A stretch of DNA of 38,548 nt from DASYHS01 sp035998295 (GCF_035998295.1 NZ_DASYHS010000051.1:1-38548), one strand, 5' to 3'. Numbered from the stretch's first letter, positions 1 to 8,807 are shown. Numbers and translations: made by a program. Notes: generated by a model not told the origin, from the letters alone.

Positions 1-132
1 CCGGGGGCGTCAAGCCCGAAGCCGCCGAAGGCGGGGGCGCGCAGCGCCCGGCTTTACGCCCCTGGACCGACGAGGCCATCATCACCCTCGGCTCAAGCCG
101 TTGCTCTCGCCCTTGACTCAACGGTGGGGAGT

Positions 133-151
133 CCTCTCCCGCAGGGAGAGG
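133..151. repeat. Short inverted repeat, 8-bp stem
   Basis: CCTCTCCC and GGGAGAGG flank a GCA loop. No T-run follows on the plus strand, so this is a poor intrinsic terminator for an upstream gene. CCCTCTCC-type hairpins of this kind are common dispersed intergenic elements in proteobacterial genomes, and this copy may be one of them. Confidence 0.55.
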
Positions 152-247
152 GAATATTTCTGCATGTCTTTGTTCAGCAAAAAATACTGATCTGGTCACC
201 CGGCTTCACCTTTCGGCTCGCGTCGGAGAGGGGGCCGTCGACCGCCA

Positions 248-284
248 CCCCCACAAACCCCCACAAACCCCCACAAACCCCCAC
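248..284. repeat. Phased CCCCCAC array A (four copies, 10-bp period)
   Basis: Four CCCCCAC units begin at 248, 258, 268 and 278, separated by AAA, so the period is exactly 10 bp. On the minus strand this gives four runs of five G separated by 5-nt loops, which fits the usual G-quadruplex pattern. The period also equals about one helical turn, so stacked protein sites are an alternative. Confidence 0.8.
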
Positions 285-323
285 GCTCGTGCGCGAACCC
301 GTGGCGTGACGGTCGCTGCCCCC

Positions 324-339
324 GGCCGGCGCGCCGGCC
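324..339. repeat. 16-bp perfect palindrome between the two CCCCCAC arrays
   Basis: GGCCGGCGCGCCGGCC reads the same on both strands. It sits between arrays A and B. It could be a protein-binding site or a hairpin. In DNA this GC-rich, a short GC palindrome can also arise by chance. Confidence 0.6.
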
Positions 340-342
340 CCA

Positions 343-380
343 CCCCCACGCGACCCCCACGAACCCCCACATACCCCCAC
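343..380. repeat. Phased CCCCCAC array B (four copies, 10-11-bp period)
   Basis: CCCCCAC units begin at 343, 354, 364 and 374, with variable 3-4 nt spacers (GCGA, GAA, ATA). The array repeats the motif and near-helical spacing of array A, but with diverged spacers. The core is therefore conserved while the spacers are not, as expected if the C5AC core is what matters. The minus strand again has four G5 runs with 5-6 nt loops. Confidence 0.75.
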
Positions 381-646
381 GCCGAAGCCGATTGCGGCCC
401 GGGGCCGAAGACCATACATTCGCCCCGCGGCAGCAGGCGGCCGCCCCGTGCCCACCATCGCGACCGGTCCATGCAGCCATCCCCGATACCGCAAGCCCCC
501 CTCCCGGAGGGTGCACCCCGTTCCGGGAACGGCGGCCGCAACCGGGGTGGGACGCGCGCGGACGGGCCGGCCGATGGAACCAAACACGTTCCTCCACGTA
601 CATTCCGCATGGCCACCACCAGCGCGAAGGCGCGGAACGACGCGGC

Positions 647-2959
647 ATGAGCGAGACCCCGGATAGCGGCTCCCGGGCGCCCGACACCGGCGCGGACCTG
701 ACCGCCTGCGAGCGCGAACCGATCCACATCCCCGGCAGCATCCAGCCCTACGGCGTGCTGCTCGCCCTCGACCCGGCCGACGGGCGGCTGCTGCAGGCCA
801 GCGCCAACGCCCTCGACGTGCTCGGCGTCGAGGCCGCGTCGGCCGTCGGGCGCACGGTCTGGGATCTGCTGCGCGGCCGCGGGGCCGCGACCCTGCGCGC
901 GCTCGCCGCCCGGACCACCGGCCCCGCCGCCCAGGTGGCGCCCGCGGTCGAGCTGACGGCCGGGGACGGCCGGCGCCTGTTCGACGCCGTCGCCCACCGC
1001 TCCGGCGGCACCCTGGTGCTGGAGCTGGAGATCGCCGACGAGGCGTGGCCCGGGCAGCTCGACCAGCCCTACGCCGTCCTGCGCGACTTCGTCGAGGCGC
1101 TCCAGCGCGTCGACCGCGTCGACCGCTTGGCCGAGCTGACCGCACGCGAGGTGCGCGCCGTCACCGGCTTCGACCGCGTGATGATCTACCGCTTCGACGC
1201 CGCCTGGAACGGCACCGTCATCGCCGAGGACCGCAACGACGCCCTGCCCTCCTATCTCGACCTGCGCTTTCCCGCCTCCGACATCCCGGCCCAGGCGCGC
1301 CGGCTGTACGAACGCAACCGCCTGCGCCTGATCGCCGACGCCGGCTACCGGCCGGTGCCGATCGTGCCGGCGGCGAACCCCGACACCGGCGAGCCGCTGG
1401 ACCTCGGCGGCTCGGTCCTGCGCTCGGTCTCGCCGGTGCATCTGGAATACATGCGCAACATGGGCACCGCCTCCTCGATGTCGGTGTCGGTGCTGCACGA
1501 GGGGCGGCTGTGGGGCCTGATCTCCTGCCACAACGCCGTCGCGCGCCGCGTGCCCTACCCCGTGCGCCAGGTCTGCGACTTCCTCGGCACCGTCTTCTCG
1601 CTCCAGCTCACCATGATCGAGCGCGCGGCCGACGCCGAGTACCGCATGGAGCTGCGCCGCGTCCAGTCCGCCCTGCTCGCCGCCATGGCGGCCGAGGACC
1701 AGTACCTGGACGGGCTGAAGTCCTCGGCCGGCCCGCTGATGGCGCTGACCGCCAGCCGGGGTGCCGCACTCGTGACCCGGGACGAATGCGTCCTGATGGG
1801 CACGACCCCGACCGAGGCCCAGGTGCGCGCCATCGTCGACTGGCTGTCCTACCAGCCGCTCGACGACGTGTTCTCGACCGACGCGCTGTCCACCGTCATG
1901 CCCGGGGCCGACGCCTTCACCGACGTCGCCTCGGGCCTGCTCGCCATCTCGATCTCGCGCTTCCAGAACAGCTTCCTGCTGTGGTTCCGGCCCGAGGTCG
2001 TGCAGACCGTGAAATGGGGCGGCGACCCGAACAAGCCCGCCACCGCCCCGGCCGAGGGCGAGAGCGGGGCCGACGGCGAGCCGGCGCGCCTGCACCCCCG
2101 CAAGTCGTTCGAGACCTGGAAGGAGACGGTGCGCCTGCGCTCGCCGCCCTGGCACCCCGCGGAGCTGGACGCCGCGCGCGAGCTGCGCGCCGCCGTCGTC
2201 GAGGTCGTGCTGCGCAAGGCCGAGGAGCTGGCGGCCCTGGCCGAGGAGCTGCAGCGCAGCAACAAGGAGCTGGAGGCCTTCTCCTACTCCGTCTCCCACG
2301 ACCTGCGCGCACCGTTCCGCCACATCGTCGGCTATGCCGAGCTGCTGAAGGACCGCGAAGGCGCGAACCTCAGCGAGCGCGGGCGCCGCTACGTCGAGAC
2401 GATCATCGAGTCCGCCTTCGGCGCCGGCACGCTGGTCGACAACCTGCTGAGCTTCTCGCAGATGGGGCGCGCCTCGCTGACCCCGGTGCCGGTGGGGATG
2501 AACCAGCTCGTGCGCGAGGCGCGCTACCGCCTCGAGCCGGAGACCGCCGGCCGGCGCATCGAGTGGCGCGTGCACGCGCTCGGCACCGTGCGGGCGGACC
2601 CGGTGTTCCTGCGCCAGGCGGTGCAGAACCTGCTGTCCAACGCCATCAAGTACAGCCGCGGCCGCGACCCCGCCGTGATCGAAATCGGGCGCGAGGACGG
2701 CGAGGCGGGGCCGGTTTTCTTCGTCCGCGACAATGGCATCGGCTTCGACATGGCCTATGTCCACAAGCTGTTCGGCGTCTTCCAGCGCCTCCACCGCATG
2801 GAGGAGTACGAGGGCACCGGCATCGGCCTCGCCAATGTGCGCCGCATCGTCGAACGCCACGGCGGACGGGCCTGGGCGGTGGGCGAGCTCGGCCGGGGCG
2901 CTACCTTCTATTTCACGCTGCCGGACCTGACCGGCGACCACGCCGTGGGAAAGGATTGA
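647..2959 (+). CDS. bphP: Bacteriophytochrome sensor histidine kinase
   Basis: A red/far-red photoreceptor kinase of 770 residues with the order PAS-GAF-PHY-HisKA-HATPase. Cys21 (TACEREPIHIPGSIQPYG context) is in the place where bacteriophytochromes attach biliverdin. The GAF motif PASDIP (209-214) supplies the conserved Asp212. The PHY tongue motif PRKSF lies at 484-488. His551 in SVSHDLRAPF is the predicted phosphorylation site, and GTGIGLANV is the ATP-lid G box. The frame is open upstream to 392, but I chose ATG 647 because homology-like sequence starts just after it; its ribosome site is weak. There is no attached receiver domain. The receiver gene starts 5 nt after the stop, and heme oxygenase, which makes the chromophore, is in the same operon. 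The light-sensing role is well supported; the signalling target is unknown. Confidence 0.95.
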   Translation: MSETPDSGSRAPDTGADLTACEREPIHIPGSIQPYGVLLALDPADGRLLQASANALDVLGVEAASAVGRTVWDLLRGRGAATLRALAARTTGPAAQVAPAVELTAGDGRRLFDAVAHRSGGTLVLELEIADEAWPGQLDQPYAVLRDFVEALQRVDRVDRLAELTAREVRAVTGFDRVMIYRFDAAWNGTVIAEDRNDALPSYLDLRFPASDIPAQARRLYERNRLRLIADAGYRPVPIVPAANPDTGEPLDLGGSVLRSVSPVHLEYMRNMGTASSMSVSVLHEGRLWGLISCHNAVARRVPYPVRQVCDFLGTVFSLQLTMIERAADAEYRMELRRVQSALLAAMAAEDQYLDGLKSSAGPLMALTASRGAALVTRDECVLMGTTPTEAQVRAIVDWLSYQPLDDVFSTDALSTVMPGADAFTDVASGLLAISISRFQNSFLLWFRPEVVQTVKWGGDPNKPATAPAEGESGADGEPARLHPRKSFETWKETVRLRSPPWHPAELDAARELRAAVVEVVLRKAEELAALAEELQRSNKELEAFSYSVSHDLRAPFRHIVGYAELLKDREGANLSERGRRYVETIIESAFGAGTLVDNLLSFSQMGRASLTPVPVGMNQLVREARYRLEPETAGRRIEWRVHALGTVRADPVFLRQAVQNLLSNAIKYSRGRDPAVIEIGREDGEAGPVFFVRDNGIGFDMAYVHKLFGVFQRLHRMEEYEGTGIGLANVRRIVERHGGRAWAVGELGRGATFYFTLPDLTGDHAVGKD

Positions 2960-2964
2960 GAGGC

Positions 2965-3420
2965 ATGGCGGATCTGAAACCGATCCTGCTCGTCGAGGAC
3001 AACCCCAAGGACATCGAGCTGACGCTCGCCGCCCTGGAGAAGAGCCAGCTTGCCAACGAGGTGGTGGTGCTGCGCGACGGGGCGGAAGCGCTGGACTACC
3101 TGCGCTGCACGGGACCGTTCGCGGACCGCCTGGGCGGCACCCCCGCGGTCGTGCTGCTGGACCTGAAGCTGCCCAAGGTCGACGGGCTGGAGGTGCTGTC
3201 GGCGATCAAGAACGACCCGAAGCTGCGCTCGCTGCCGGTCGTGATGCTGACCTCCTCGCGCGAGGAGCGGGACGTCGTGCGCAGCTACCAGCTCGGCGTC
3301 AACGCCTTCGTCGTGAAGCCCGTCGACTTCCGCGAGTTCTTCCAGGCGATCCAGGAGGTCGGCGCGTTCTGGGCCGTCCTGAACGAGCCCCCGCCCGGCC
3401 TCGGTCTGCGGGCCCTCTGA
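2965..3420 (+). CDS. Single-domain response regulator (Rcp1-like)
   Basis: A 151-residue protein made only of a receiver domain. The acidic pocket is Glu11-Asp12, the predicted phospho-acceptor is Asp66 (VLLDLKLPKVDG), with Thr96 and Lys118 (FVVKP) completing the site. Lone receivers of this type (Rcp1 family) commonly sit next to phytochrome kinases and accept phosphate from them. ATG 2965 starts 5 nt after the phytochrome stop, and GAGAGG overlaps that stop codon as a close ribosome site. No output domain exists, so it probably passes phosphate on, plausibly to the hybrid kinase that follows, or acts by protein contact. The partner assignment is inference from gene order. Confidence 0.93.
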   Translation: MADLKPILLVEDNPKDIELTLAALEKSQLANEVVVLRDGAEALDYLRCTGPFADRLGGTPAVVLLDLKLPKVDGLEVLSAIKNDPKLRSLPVVMLTSSREERDVVRSYQLGVNAFVVKPVDFREFFQAIQEVGAFWAVLNEPPPGLGLRAL

Positions 3421-3424
3421 CCCG

Positions 3425-5944
3425 ATGAACAGCCTCGCCCCCCGCGTCGCCGACGCCGAGTCCCCGATGCGGGTCCTGCTGCTGGAAGACAGCCCCCTCG
3501 ACGCCGACCTGATCCGCGAGCACGTCTCGCGCGCCGGCCCGCCCGTCCTGATCGACCATGTCGGCGACCGCGGGACGTTCGAGGGCGCGCTGCGGAGCCG
3601 GACCTACGACGCCATCCTCGCCGACTACGTGCTGCCGGGCTTCAGCGGCGACGCGGCGCTGGACATCGCCCGCGTCGTGGCGCCCCAGACCCCGTTCATC
3701 TTCGTCTCCGGCACGCTGGGCGAGGACGTCGCGGTCGAGGCGCTGAAGCGCGGCGCCACCGACTACGTGCTGAAGTCCCGGCTGCAGCGCCTGCCCTCCG
3801 CGCTGGCGCGCGCCGTCGCCGAGGCGCGCGAGCGGGTCGAGCTGGCCCGGACCGGGCAGGCGCTGCGCGCCAGCGAGGCGTGGCTGCGCCTGGCGCTGGA
3901 GGCCGGGCGGCTCGGCACCTGGGAGATGGACGCGCGCACCGGCCGCCTGCTGCGCACGGACTATTTCGGCCGCCTGTTCGGCTATGGCGACGGGCAGCCG
4001 GAATGGACCCCCGAGACGCTGCTGTCCCACGTCCATCCCGAGGACCGTGACGCGCTGGAGCGGGAGTTCCGCCGCGCCGCCGCGGCCAATGCCCAATGGC
4101 ATGCCCAGTGCCGTCGCCGGCGCGCCGGCGACGGCGAGACGCGCTGGGTCGAGTTCTCCGGCGGGCCGGCGCCGGGCGACGGCGGCCGGCTGTCCGGCAT
4201 CGTCGCCGACATCACCGAGCGCAAGACCGCCGAGACGGCCCAGCGCCTCGCCAACGAGACGCTGGAACGCCGCGTGGCCGAGCGCACCGAAGCGCTGGCC
4301 GGCATGGTCAACCGCCTCAACGCCGAGATCCTGCAGCGCGAGCGCACGGAATCGGCGCTCCTCCAGGCGCTCAAGATGGACGCGATCGGCCAGATGACCG
4401 GCGGCGTCGCGCACGACTTCAACAACCTGCTGACCATCCTGGTCAGCCATCTCGACCTGATCCAGCACAGTGCCGACGACGCCGGCCGGGTGCGCCATCT
4501 GGCGGCGGCCGCCCTCGACGCCGCCGACCGCGGCGTGCGCCTGACCGGCCACCTGCTGGCCTTCGCCCGGCGCCAGGCCCTGCGGCCGGAGACCGTCGGC
4601 GTCAACCGCCTGATCCGCGACTTCGAGCCGCTGGTCCGCCGCGCGCTGGGCGAGGCGGTGGAGCTGTCCCTGGACCTCGACCCCGAGGCCGGCTCCTGCC
4701 ACATCGACCCGACCCAGTTCGAGGTCGCGATGCTGAACCTCGCGGTGAACGCCCGCGACGCCATGGGCGAGAGCGGCCGCCTGACGATGCGCACGACCCG
4801 GCGCCGGCTGGACGGCGCCGACGCGGATGCCGCCCAGCTCGAGCCCGGGACCTATGTCGAGGTCGCGATCGCCGATACCGGCCCCGGCATCCCTGAGGAC
4901 ATCATCGGCCGCGTGTTCGAGCCCTTCTTCACCACCAAGGGCGTCGGGCGCGGCAGCGGCCTCGGCCTCAGCCAGGTCTACGGCTTCGCCCGCCAGTCCG
5001 GCGGCGGCGCCGTGATCGAAAGCGAGCCCGGCGCCGGCACCCGCGTCGCGCTGTACCTGCCATGCGCCGCCGGCCAGGAGACCGAGCAGGTCCGCGCCAA
5101 TCCCGCGGAAGGCGCGCTGCAGGCCGGGCGCGGCGAGCTGGTGCTGGTGGTCGAGGACGACGACCTGGTCCGCGCCGCCACGACCGAGGCGCTGGGCGAG
5201 CTCGGCTACCGCGTCGCCGTCGCGGCCGACGGCGCCCAGGCGCTGGCGGCGCTGGAGCGCGAGCGGCCGGACATCCTGTTCACCGACCTGGTGATGCCGG
5301 GCGGCGTCAGCGGGCTCCAGCTCGTCGCGACGGCGCGCCGGCGCTGGCCCGACCTGCCGATCCTGATGACGTCCGGCTACACCGCGCCCGACACGTCCGG
5401 CGGTCCCGCCGACGTCCCCACCGGAGTTCCGCTGCTGAGCAAGCCGTACCGCCGCGCCACCCTGGCGCAGGAACTGCGCGGCCTGCTGGACGCCGCCCCC
5501 GAACCGCCGACCGCGCCCGCGCCGCCGCCGCCCCCGCCGGCCAACGCGAACCAGGCCGACGCGGAACCCGGCGGGTCCGGCCCCGCCGACGGGCTGCGGG
5601 TGCTGCTGGTCGAGGACGAGTCGCTGATCCGCATGGCCTGCAGCGACGCCCTGATCGAGCTCGGCCATTTCGTGGAGGAGGCGGGCGACGGCCCCGAGGC
5701 GCTGGCGGCGCTGGACGCGGGCCGGCGGTTCGACGTCCTGATGACCGATGTCGGCCTGCCCGGCATGCGCGGCACCGAGCTGGCCCGCCTCGCGCGCGAG
5801 CGTTACCCCGGCATCTGGGTCGTCTACGTCACCGGGCAGGCGCCGGGCGGTGGCCTCGACGCCGAGCCGCGCACGCTGGTCCTGTCCAAGCCCTACCGCC
5901 GCGAAGACCTCGAGCAGACGCTGCGCCGGGTGCCGCGGACGTGA
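3425..5944 (+). CDS. Hybrid sensor histidine kinase, REC-PAS-HisKA-HATPase-REC-REC
   Basis: An 839-residue multi-domain signalling protein. The N-terminal receiver has Asp67 (ILADYVLPGFSG). A PAS domain covers about 150-265 and ends in VADITERK. A coiled linker leads to a kinase core with His330 in GGVAHDFNNLL, an N box (NLAVNARDAM) and G boxes (DTGPGIP, GSGLGL). Two C-terminal receivers follow, with Asp621 (ILFTDLVMPGG) and Asp775 (VLMTDVGLPGM). A Pro/Ala-rich linker of about 30 residues separates them. No membrane segment is visible, so it should be cytosolic. The N-terminal receiver suggests its kinase is controlled by phosphate from another protein, probably the phytochrome. ATG 3425 lacks a clear ribosome site; Met15 (3467) is an alternative start. 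The PAS ligand is unknown. Confidence 0.92.
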   Translation: MNSLAPRVADAESPMRVLLLEDSPLDADLIREHVSRAGPPVLIDHVGDRGTFEGALRSRTYDAILADYVLPGFSGDAALDIARVVAPQTPFIFVSGTLGEDVAVEALKRGATDYVLKSRLQRLPSALARAVAEARERVELARTGQALRASEAWLRLALEAGRLGTWEMDARTGRLLRTDYFGRLFGYGDGQPEWTPETLLSHVHPEDRDALEREFRRAAAANAQWHAQCRRRRAGDGETRWVEFSGGPAPGDGGRLSGIVADITERKTAETAQRLANETLERRVAERTEALAGMVNRLNAEILQRERTESALLQALKMDAIGQMTGGVAHDFNNLLTILVSHLDLIQHSADDAGRVRHLAAAALDAADRGVRLTGHLLAFARRQALRPETVGVNRLIRDFEPLVRRALGEAVELSLDLDPEAGSCHIDPTQFEVAMLNLAVNARDAMGESGRLTMRTTRRRLDGADADAAQLEPGTYVEVAIADTGPGIPEDIIGRVFEPFFTTKGVGRGSGLGLSQVYGFARQSGGGAVIESEPGAGTRVALYLPCAAGQETEQVRANPAEGALQAGRGELVLVVEDDDLVRAATTEALGELGYRVAVAADGAQALAALERERPDILFTDLVMPGGVSGLQLVATARRRWPDLPILMTSGYTAPDTSGGPADVPTGVPLLSKPYRRATLAQELRGLLDAAPEPPTAPAPPPPPPANANQADAEPGGSGPADGLRVLLVEDESLIRMACSDALIELGHFVEEAGDGPEALAALDAGRRFDVLMTDVGLPGMRGTELARLARERYPGIWVVYVTGQAPGGGLDAEPRTLVLSKPYRREDLEQTLRRVPRT

Positions 5945-6564
5945 CGGTGCCCGCATCGGGAAGCACCCGCGACGCGCTTCGCTCCGCGACGCACGAGCGG
6001 CACGAGGCGCTGCACGCGGCCGGGCCGTTCGCGGCGCTGATGGACGGGCGGCTGACCCGCGAGGGTTACGGCCGGCTCCTGCTGCGCCTCTACGGCTTCC
6101 ACCGGCCGCTGGAGGACGCGCTGCTCGCCCCCGAGGCCTCTGCCGAGCTGGCGCGCTTCGGCCTCGACCCCGCGCGCCTGAAGCGCGCCGGCCGGCTGCG
6201 CCTCGACCTCGCGGCGCTGGGGATGGGGCCGGACGAGATGGACGCAGCACCCCGCGTGGCGCTTGCGCCCGCGGCGGCACCCGGCTGGGCGATGGGGCGG
6301 CTCTACGTGCGCGAGGGCTCGACGCTCGGCGGCCGGGTCATGGCCCGCCGGCTCGACGGGCTGCTCGGTTCCGGCGACGCCGCCCGCCTGTTCCTGGCGG
6401 GTGCCGGGGCCGGCGCCGGAGATGGCGGCGACGTCGGGCTGTGGCGGGACTGCTGCCGCGCCGTCGAGGCATGCGGGGCCGACCCGCGCCGGCGCGCCGC
6501 CATGGTCACCGCCGCCCTCGACGTCTTCGAGCGCTTCGCCGACTGGTTCCGGGCCTCCCCCTGA
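5941..6564 (+). CDS. bphO: Biliverdin-producing heme oxygenase
   Basis: This enzyme opens heme to biliverdin, the chromophore of the phytochrome encoded at the start of the operon. The 207-residue length fits BphO-type enzymes. The N-terminal segment RSATHERHEAL matches the family pattern in which His21 is the proximal heme ligand, and the central GWAMGRLYVREGSTLGG resembles the conserved distal helix of the family. The start is GTG 5941, which overlaps the stop of the hybrid kinase (GTGA), so the two are almost certainly translationally coupled. A Gly/Ala-rich loop (about 158-170) is an unusual low-complexity insert. Co-transcription with bphP supports the assignment. Confidence 0.93.
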   Translation: MTVPASGSTRDALRSATHERHEALHAAGPFAALMDGRLTREGYGRLLLRLYGFHRPLEDALLAPEASAELARFGLDPARLKRAGRLRLDLAALGMGPDEMDAAPRVALAPAAAPGWAMGRLYVREGSTLGGRVMARRLDGLLGSGDAARLFLAGAGAGAGDGGDVGLWRDCCRAVEACGADPRRRAAMVTAALDVFERFADWFRASP

Positions 6565-6619
6565 CCCGACGCGCGCCGCGGCGTGTTACGCACACGCATG
6601 CCAGCGGGGGGGACGGGAC

Positions 6620-7495
6620 ATGGGCGACGGCTTCGAGTATTTCCGCGACCACCACGTCGAGAACATGGAGCGCATGTTCGCGGCCGTCAGCGACCTCTAC
6701 GCCCGCTACTGGGACGACTTCTTCCACTTCGCGATCCACGAGGACCCCGGCGAGAGCCGCGAGCGCGCGTTCGAGCGGACGCACCGCCGCTACATGGAGG
6801 CGTTGCGGATCGAGCGGGCGCGCTCGGCGGCGGACCTCGCCTGCGGGCGCGGCGGCTTCGCGAACGTGCTGGCGCACCACGCCGCCGGCACGGTGCTCGG
6901 CATCGACGTCTCGCCGGCGCAGCTCGCCCAGTGCCGGCGCTTCCAGCGCCCCAACCTGGCCTTCCGGCGCCACGACATCATGCGGGTGCACGAGCTGGGA
7001 CAGCGCTTCGACGCCGTCTCCTTCCTGGACGCCGACTGCTACCTGCCGGACAAGGGCCTCGCGGTCGAGCGCATCGCCTCGGTGCTGGAGCCGGGCGGCC
7101 GCTTCCTGCTGCTGGCCTGGTGCAAGCGCGACGGGCTCAACGCCCTGCAGGAGGAGCTGGTGCTCCATCCCTTCATGCGCGCCTGGGGCGTGCCGGGGCT
7201 GGAGACGCCGTCCGGCTACCGGCGCCACTTCGCGCGCGCCGGCCTGCGCCTGCTGGAGGAGAGCGACCTGAACGAGGCCGTGCGCCCCAACTGGGACTAC
7301 GGCTACCGCCGCGCGGTCGAAGGCGTGGCCGAGCTGTCGGCCGCCGACCTGCCGCGCTTCCTGTGGCAGGGCGTCGTCCAGGGCCCCGACAGCCTGCGCC
7401 TGGTCAAGGAGCAGTTCGCGGCCGCCCTCTACATCAAGGCGGGCTTCGACGCCGGCTTCCTGCGCTACGTCCTGTTCCTGGCCGAGAAGGCGTGA
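6620..7495 (+). CDS. Class I SAM-dependent methyltransferase
   Basis: A 291-residue protein with a Rossmann SAM-binding motif I (ADLACGRGGFANVLA) followed by the acidic strand LGIDVSPAQL. The N-terminal YARYWDDFFHFAIHE resembles the pre-motif segment of small-molecule methyltransferases of the tocopherol/sarcosine type. The C-terminal third (from about 215) probably forms the substrate cap. ATG 6620 has a strong purine-rich ribosome site (GGGGGGACGGG). It lies 55 nt after bphO on the same strand and may be the last gene of the phytochrome operon, but a separate promoter cannot be excluded. The substrate is not known. Confidence 0.8.
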   Translation: MGDGFEYFRDHHVENMERMFAAVSDLYARYWDDFFHFAIHEDPGESRERAFERTHRRYMEALRIERARSAADLACGRGGFANVLAHHAAGTVLGIDVSPAQLAQCRRFQRPNLAFRRHDIMRVHELGQRFDAVSFLDADCYLPDKGLAVERIASVLEPGGRFLLLAWCKRDGLNALQEELVLHPFMRAWGVPGLETPSGYRRHFARAGLRLLEESDLNEAVRPNWDYGYRRAVEGVAELSAADLPRFLWQGVVQGPDSLRLVKEQFAAALYIKAGFDAGFLRYVLFLAEKA

Positions 7496-7592
7496 ACGCC
7501 GGCGCAGCCCTGCCATGCCCCGCGGCGGGCTTGGTCCGGGCGTGCGGTATGCATACTCTTGCAATGGCCCGTCCCGACCGAACCGAAGACCG

Positions 7593-8807
7593 ATGCCAGA
7601 GCCCCTCTCCCGGCCGCCTTCCGTCGCCATGCTGGTCGCGTTCACCGCGATCGGGCCGCTGGCGCTCAACCTGCTCGTGCCGTCGGTGCCGGGCATCGCG
7701 GCCGACCTCGACGCCAGCTACGCGACCGCGCAGCTCACGCTGACGCTCTACCTCGTCGGCATCGCCGCCGGCCAGCTGCTGTACGGCCCGCTCTCCGACC
7801 GGTTCGGGCGCCGCCCGGTGCTGCTCGCCGGGCTCGCGGCCTTCGTCGCGGCGAGCGCCGCGAGCGCGCTCGCCGGCTCGATCGGGATGCTGATCGGCGC
7901 CCGCATCGCCCAGGCGGTCGGCGGCTGTGCCGGCATGGTGCTGAGCCGCGCGATGGTCCACGACGTCTACGGCCGCGAACGCTCGGCCTCCGTGCTCGCC
8001 TACGTCGTCATGGCCATGGCGGTCGCCCCGGCGGTCGCGCCGGCGCTGGGCGGCTTCCTCGACGCCTGGTTCGGCTGGCGCGCCGGCTTCTACCTGACCA
8101 GCGCGCTCGGCGCCCTCGTGCTGGTGTGGGCGGTGTTCCGCCTGCCCGAGACGTATCACGAGCGGCGCGCGCTGCCCGACGCGCTCAGCATGCTGCGCGG
8201 GTTCGGCGGGCTGCTGTCGTCCCGGGCCTTCCTGGGCTTCGCGCTGACCACCAGCTTCGCCTCGGCCGTCTATTTCGGCTTCCTGGCCGGCGCGCCCTAC
8301 GTGATGGACACGCTGCTCGGCCTCGGGCCCGAGACCTACGGCCCGCTGTTCGTCCTGATCTCGCTCGGCTACATGGCCGGCAGCTTCTTCGCCGCGCGCA
8401 TGTCCGTGCGCATGGGGCCCGAGCGCATGCTCGTGCTCGGCACCCTGATGGGGCTGGGGGGCACGGTGCTGATGGTCGCCCTCACCGCCCTGTTCGGCGC
8501 CGGCCAGTGGTCCCTGTTCCTGCCGATGGCGCTGGCCGCGGCCGGCAACGGCGTCGGCAACCCCAACGGCGTCGCCGCCGCGATCTCGGTCGACCCGCGC
8601 GCCGCCGGCACGGCGTCGGGGCTGCTGGGGGCGCTGCAGATGGGGGTCGGCGCCATCGCCACGGTGATGGTCGGCGCCGTCCAGGGTTCGAGCGCGCTGC
8701 CGATGACGCTGATCCTTCTGGGCTTCGCCATCGCCTCCCTCATGACGCTGGCGCTCGCCGTGCGCGGCCGGCGCGCACAGGCACGGCCCCTGGCCGCGGC
8801 GGACTGA
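7593..8807 (+). CDS. MFS multidrug efflux transporter, Bcr/CflA type
   Basis: A 404-residue membrane protein with about twelve hydrophobic helices. The signature MFS loop between helices 2 and 3 is visible as GPLSDRFGRRPVLLAG. The N-terminal helix FTAIGPLALNLLVPSVPGIA with the pattern of a Pro-rich end is typical of the Bcr/CflA drug:proton antiporter family (14TM-independent, about 400 residues). The upstream frame is open from 7515, but ATG 7593 gives the family-like N-terminus. It ends 4 nt before the end of a convergent methyltransferase gene, leaving no room for a separate terminator. The exported compound cannot be read from sequence. Confidence 0.88.
   Translation: MPEPLSRPPSVAMLVAFTAIGPLALNLLVPSVPGIAADLDASYATAQLTLTLYLVGIAAGQLLYGPLSDRFGRRPVLLAGLAAFVAASAASALAGSIGMLIGARIAQAVGGCAGMVLSRAMVHDVYGRERSASVLAYVVMAMAVAPAVAPALGGFLDAWFGWRAGFYLTSALGALVLVWAVFRLPETYHERRALPDALSMLRGFGGLLSSRAFLGFALTTSFASAVYFGFLAGAPYVMDTLLGLGPETYGPLFVLISLGYMAGSFFAARMSVRMGPERMLVLGTLMGLGGTVLMVALTALFGAGQWSLFLPMALAAAGNGVGNPNGVAAAISVDPRAAGTASGLLGALQMGVGAIATVMVGAVQGSSALPMTLILLGFAIASLMTLALAVRGRRAQARPLAAAD

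Larger units (their letters stand above)
1..646. other. Long leader/intergenic region upstream of the phytochrome operon
   Basis: No convincing complete gene is visible here. A plus-strand frame is open from the left edge to a TGA at 114-116 and could be the last 37 codons of an upstream gene, but it has no recognisable motif. A GC hairpin (GGGCGC-gca-GCGCCC, 35-49) lies near the left edge. Positions 152-195 are clearly AT-richer than the rest of the window. The region also holds an 8-bp inverted repeat (133-151), two CCCCCAC arrays (248-284 and 343-380) and a 16-bp palindrome (324-339), listed separately. The phytochrome start lies at 647, so much of this stretch may be leader or regulatory DNA. 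Confidence 0.5.

Noticed and set aside
3..116. C-terminal end of an upstream gene at the left edge
   Set aside because: The frame is open but only 37 codons are visible and no motif supports it; the other two forward frames are open as well.
248..380. CRISPR array from the CCCCCAC repeats
   Set aside because: Units are only 7 bp with 3-4 nt spacers, far too short, and no cas gene is present.
206..2941. A 911-codon open frame on the minus strand opposite the phytochrome gene
   Set aside because: It is the mirror of a strongly biased high-GC gene, is rich in Arg, Ala, Gly and His, and shows no domain. The plus-strand protein has full phytochrome motifs.
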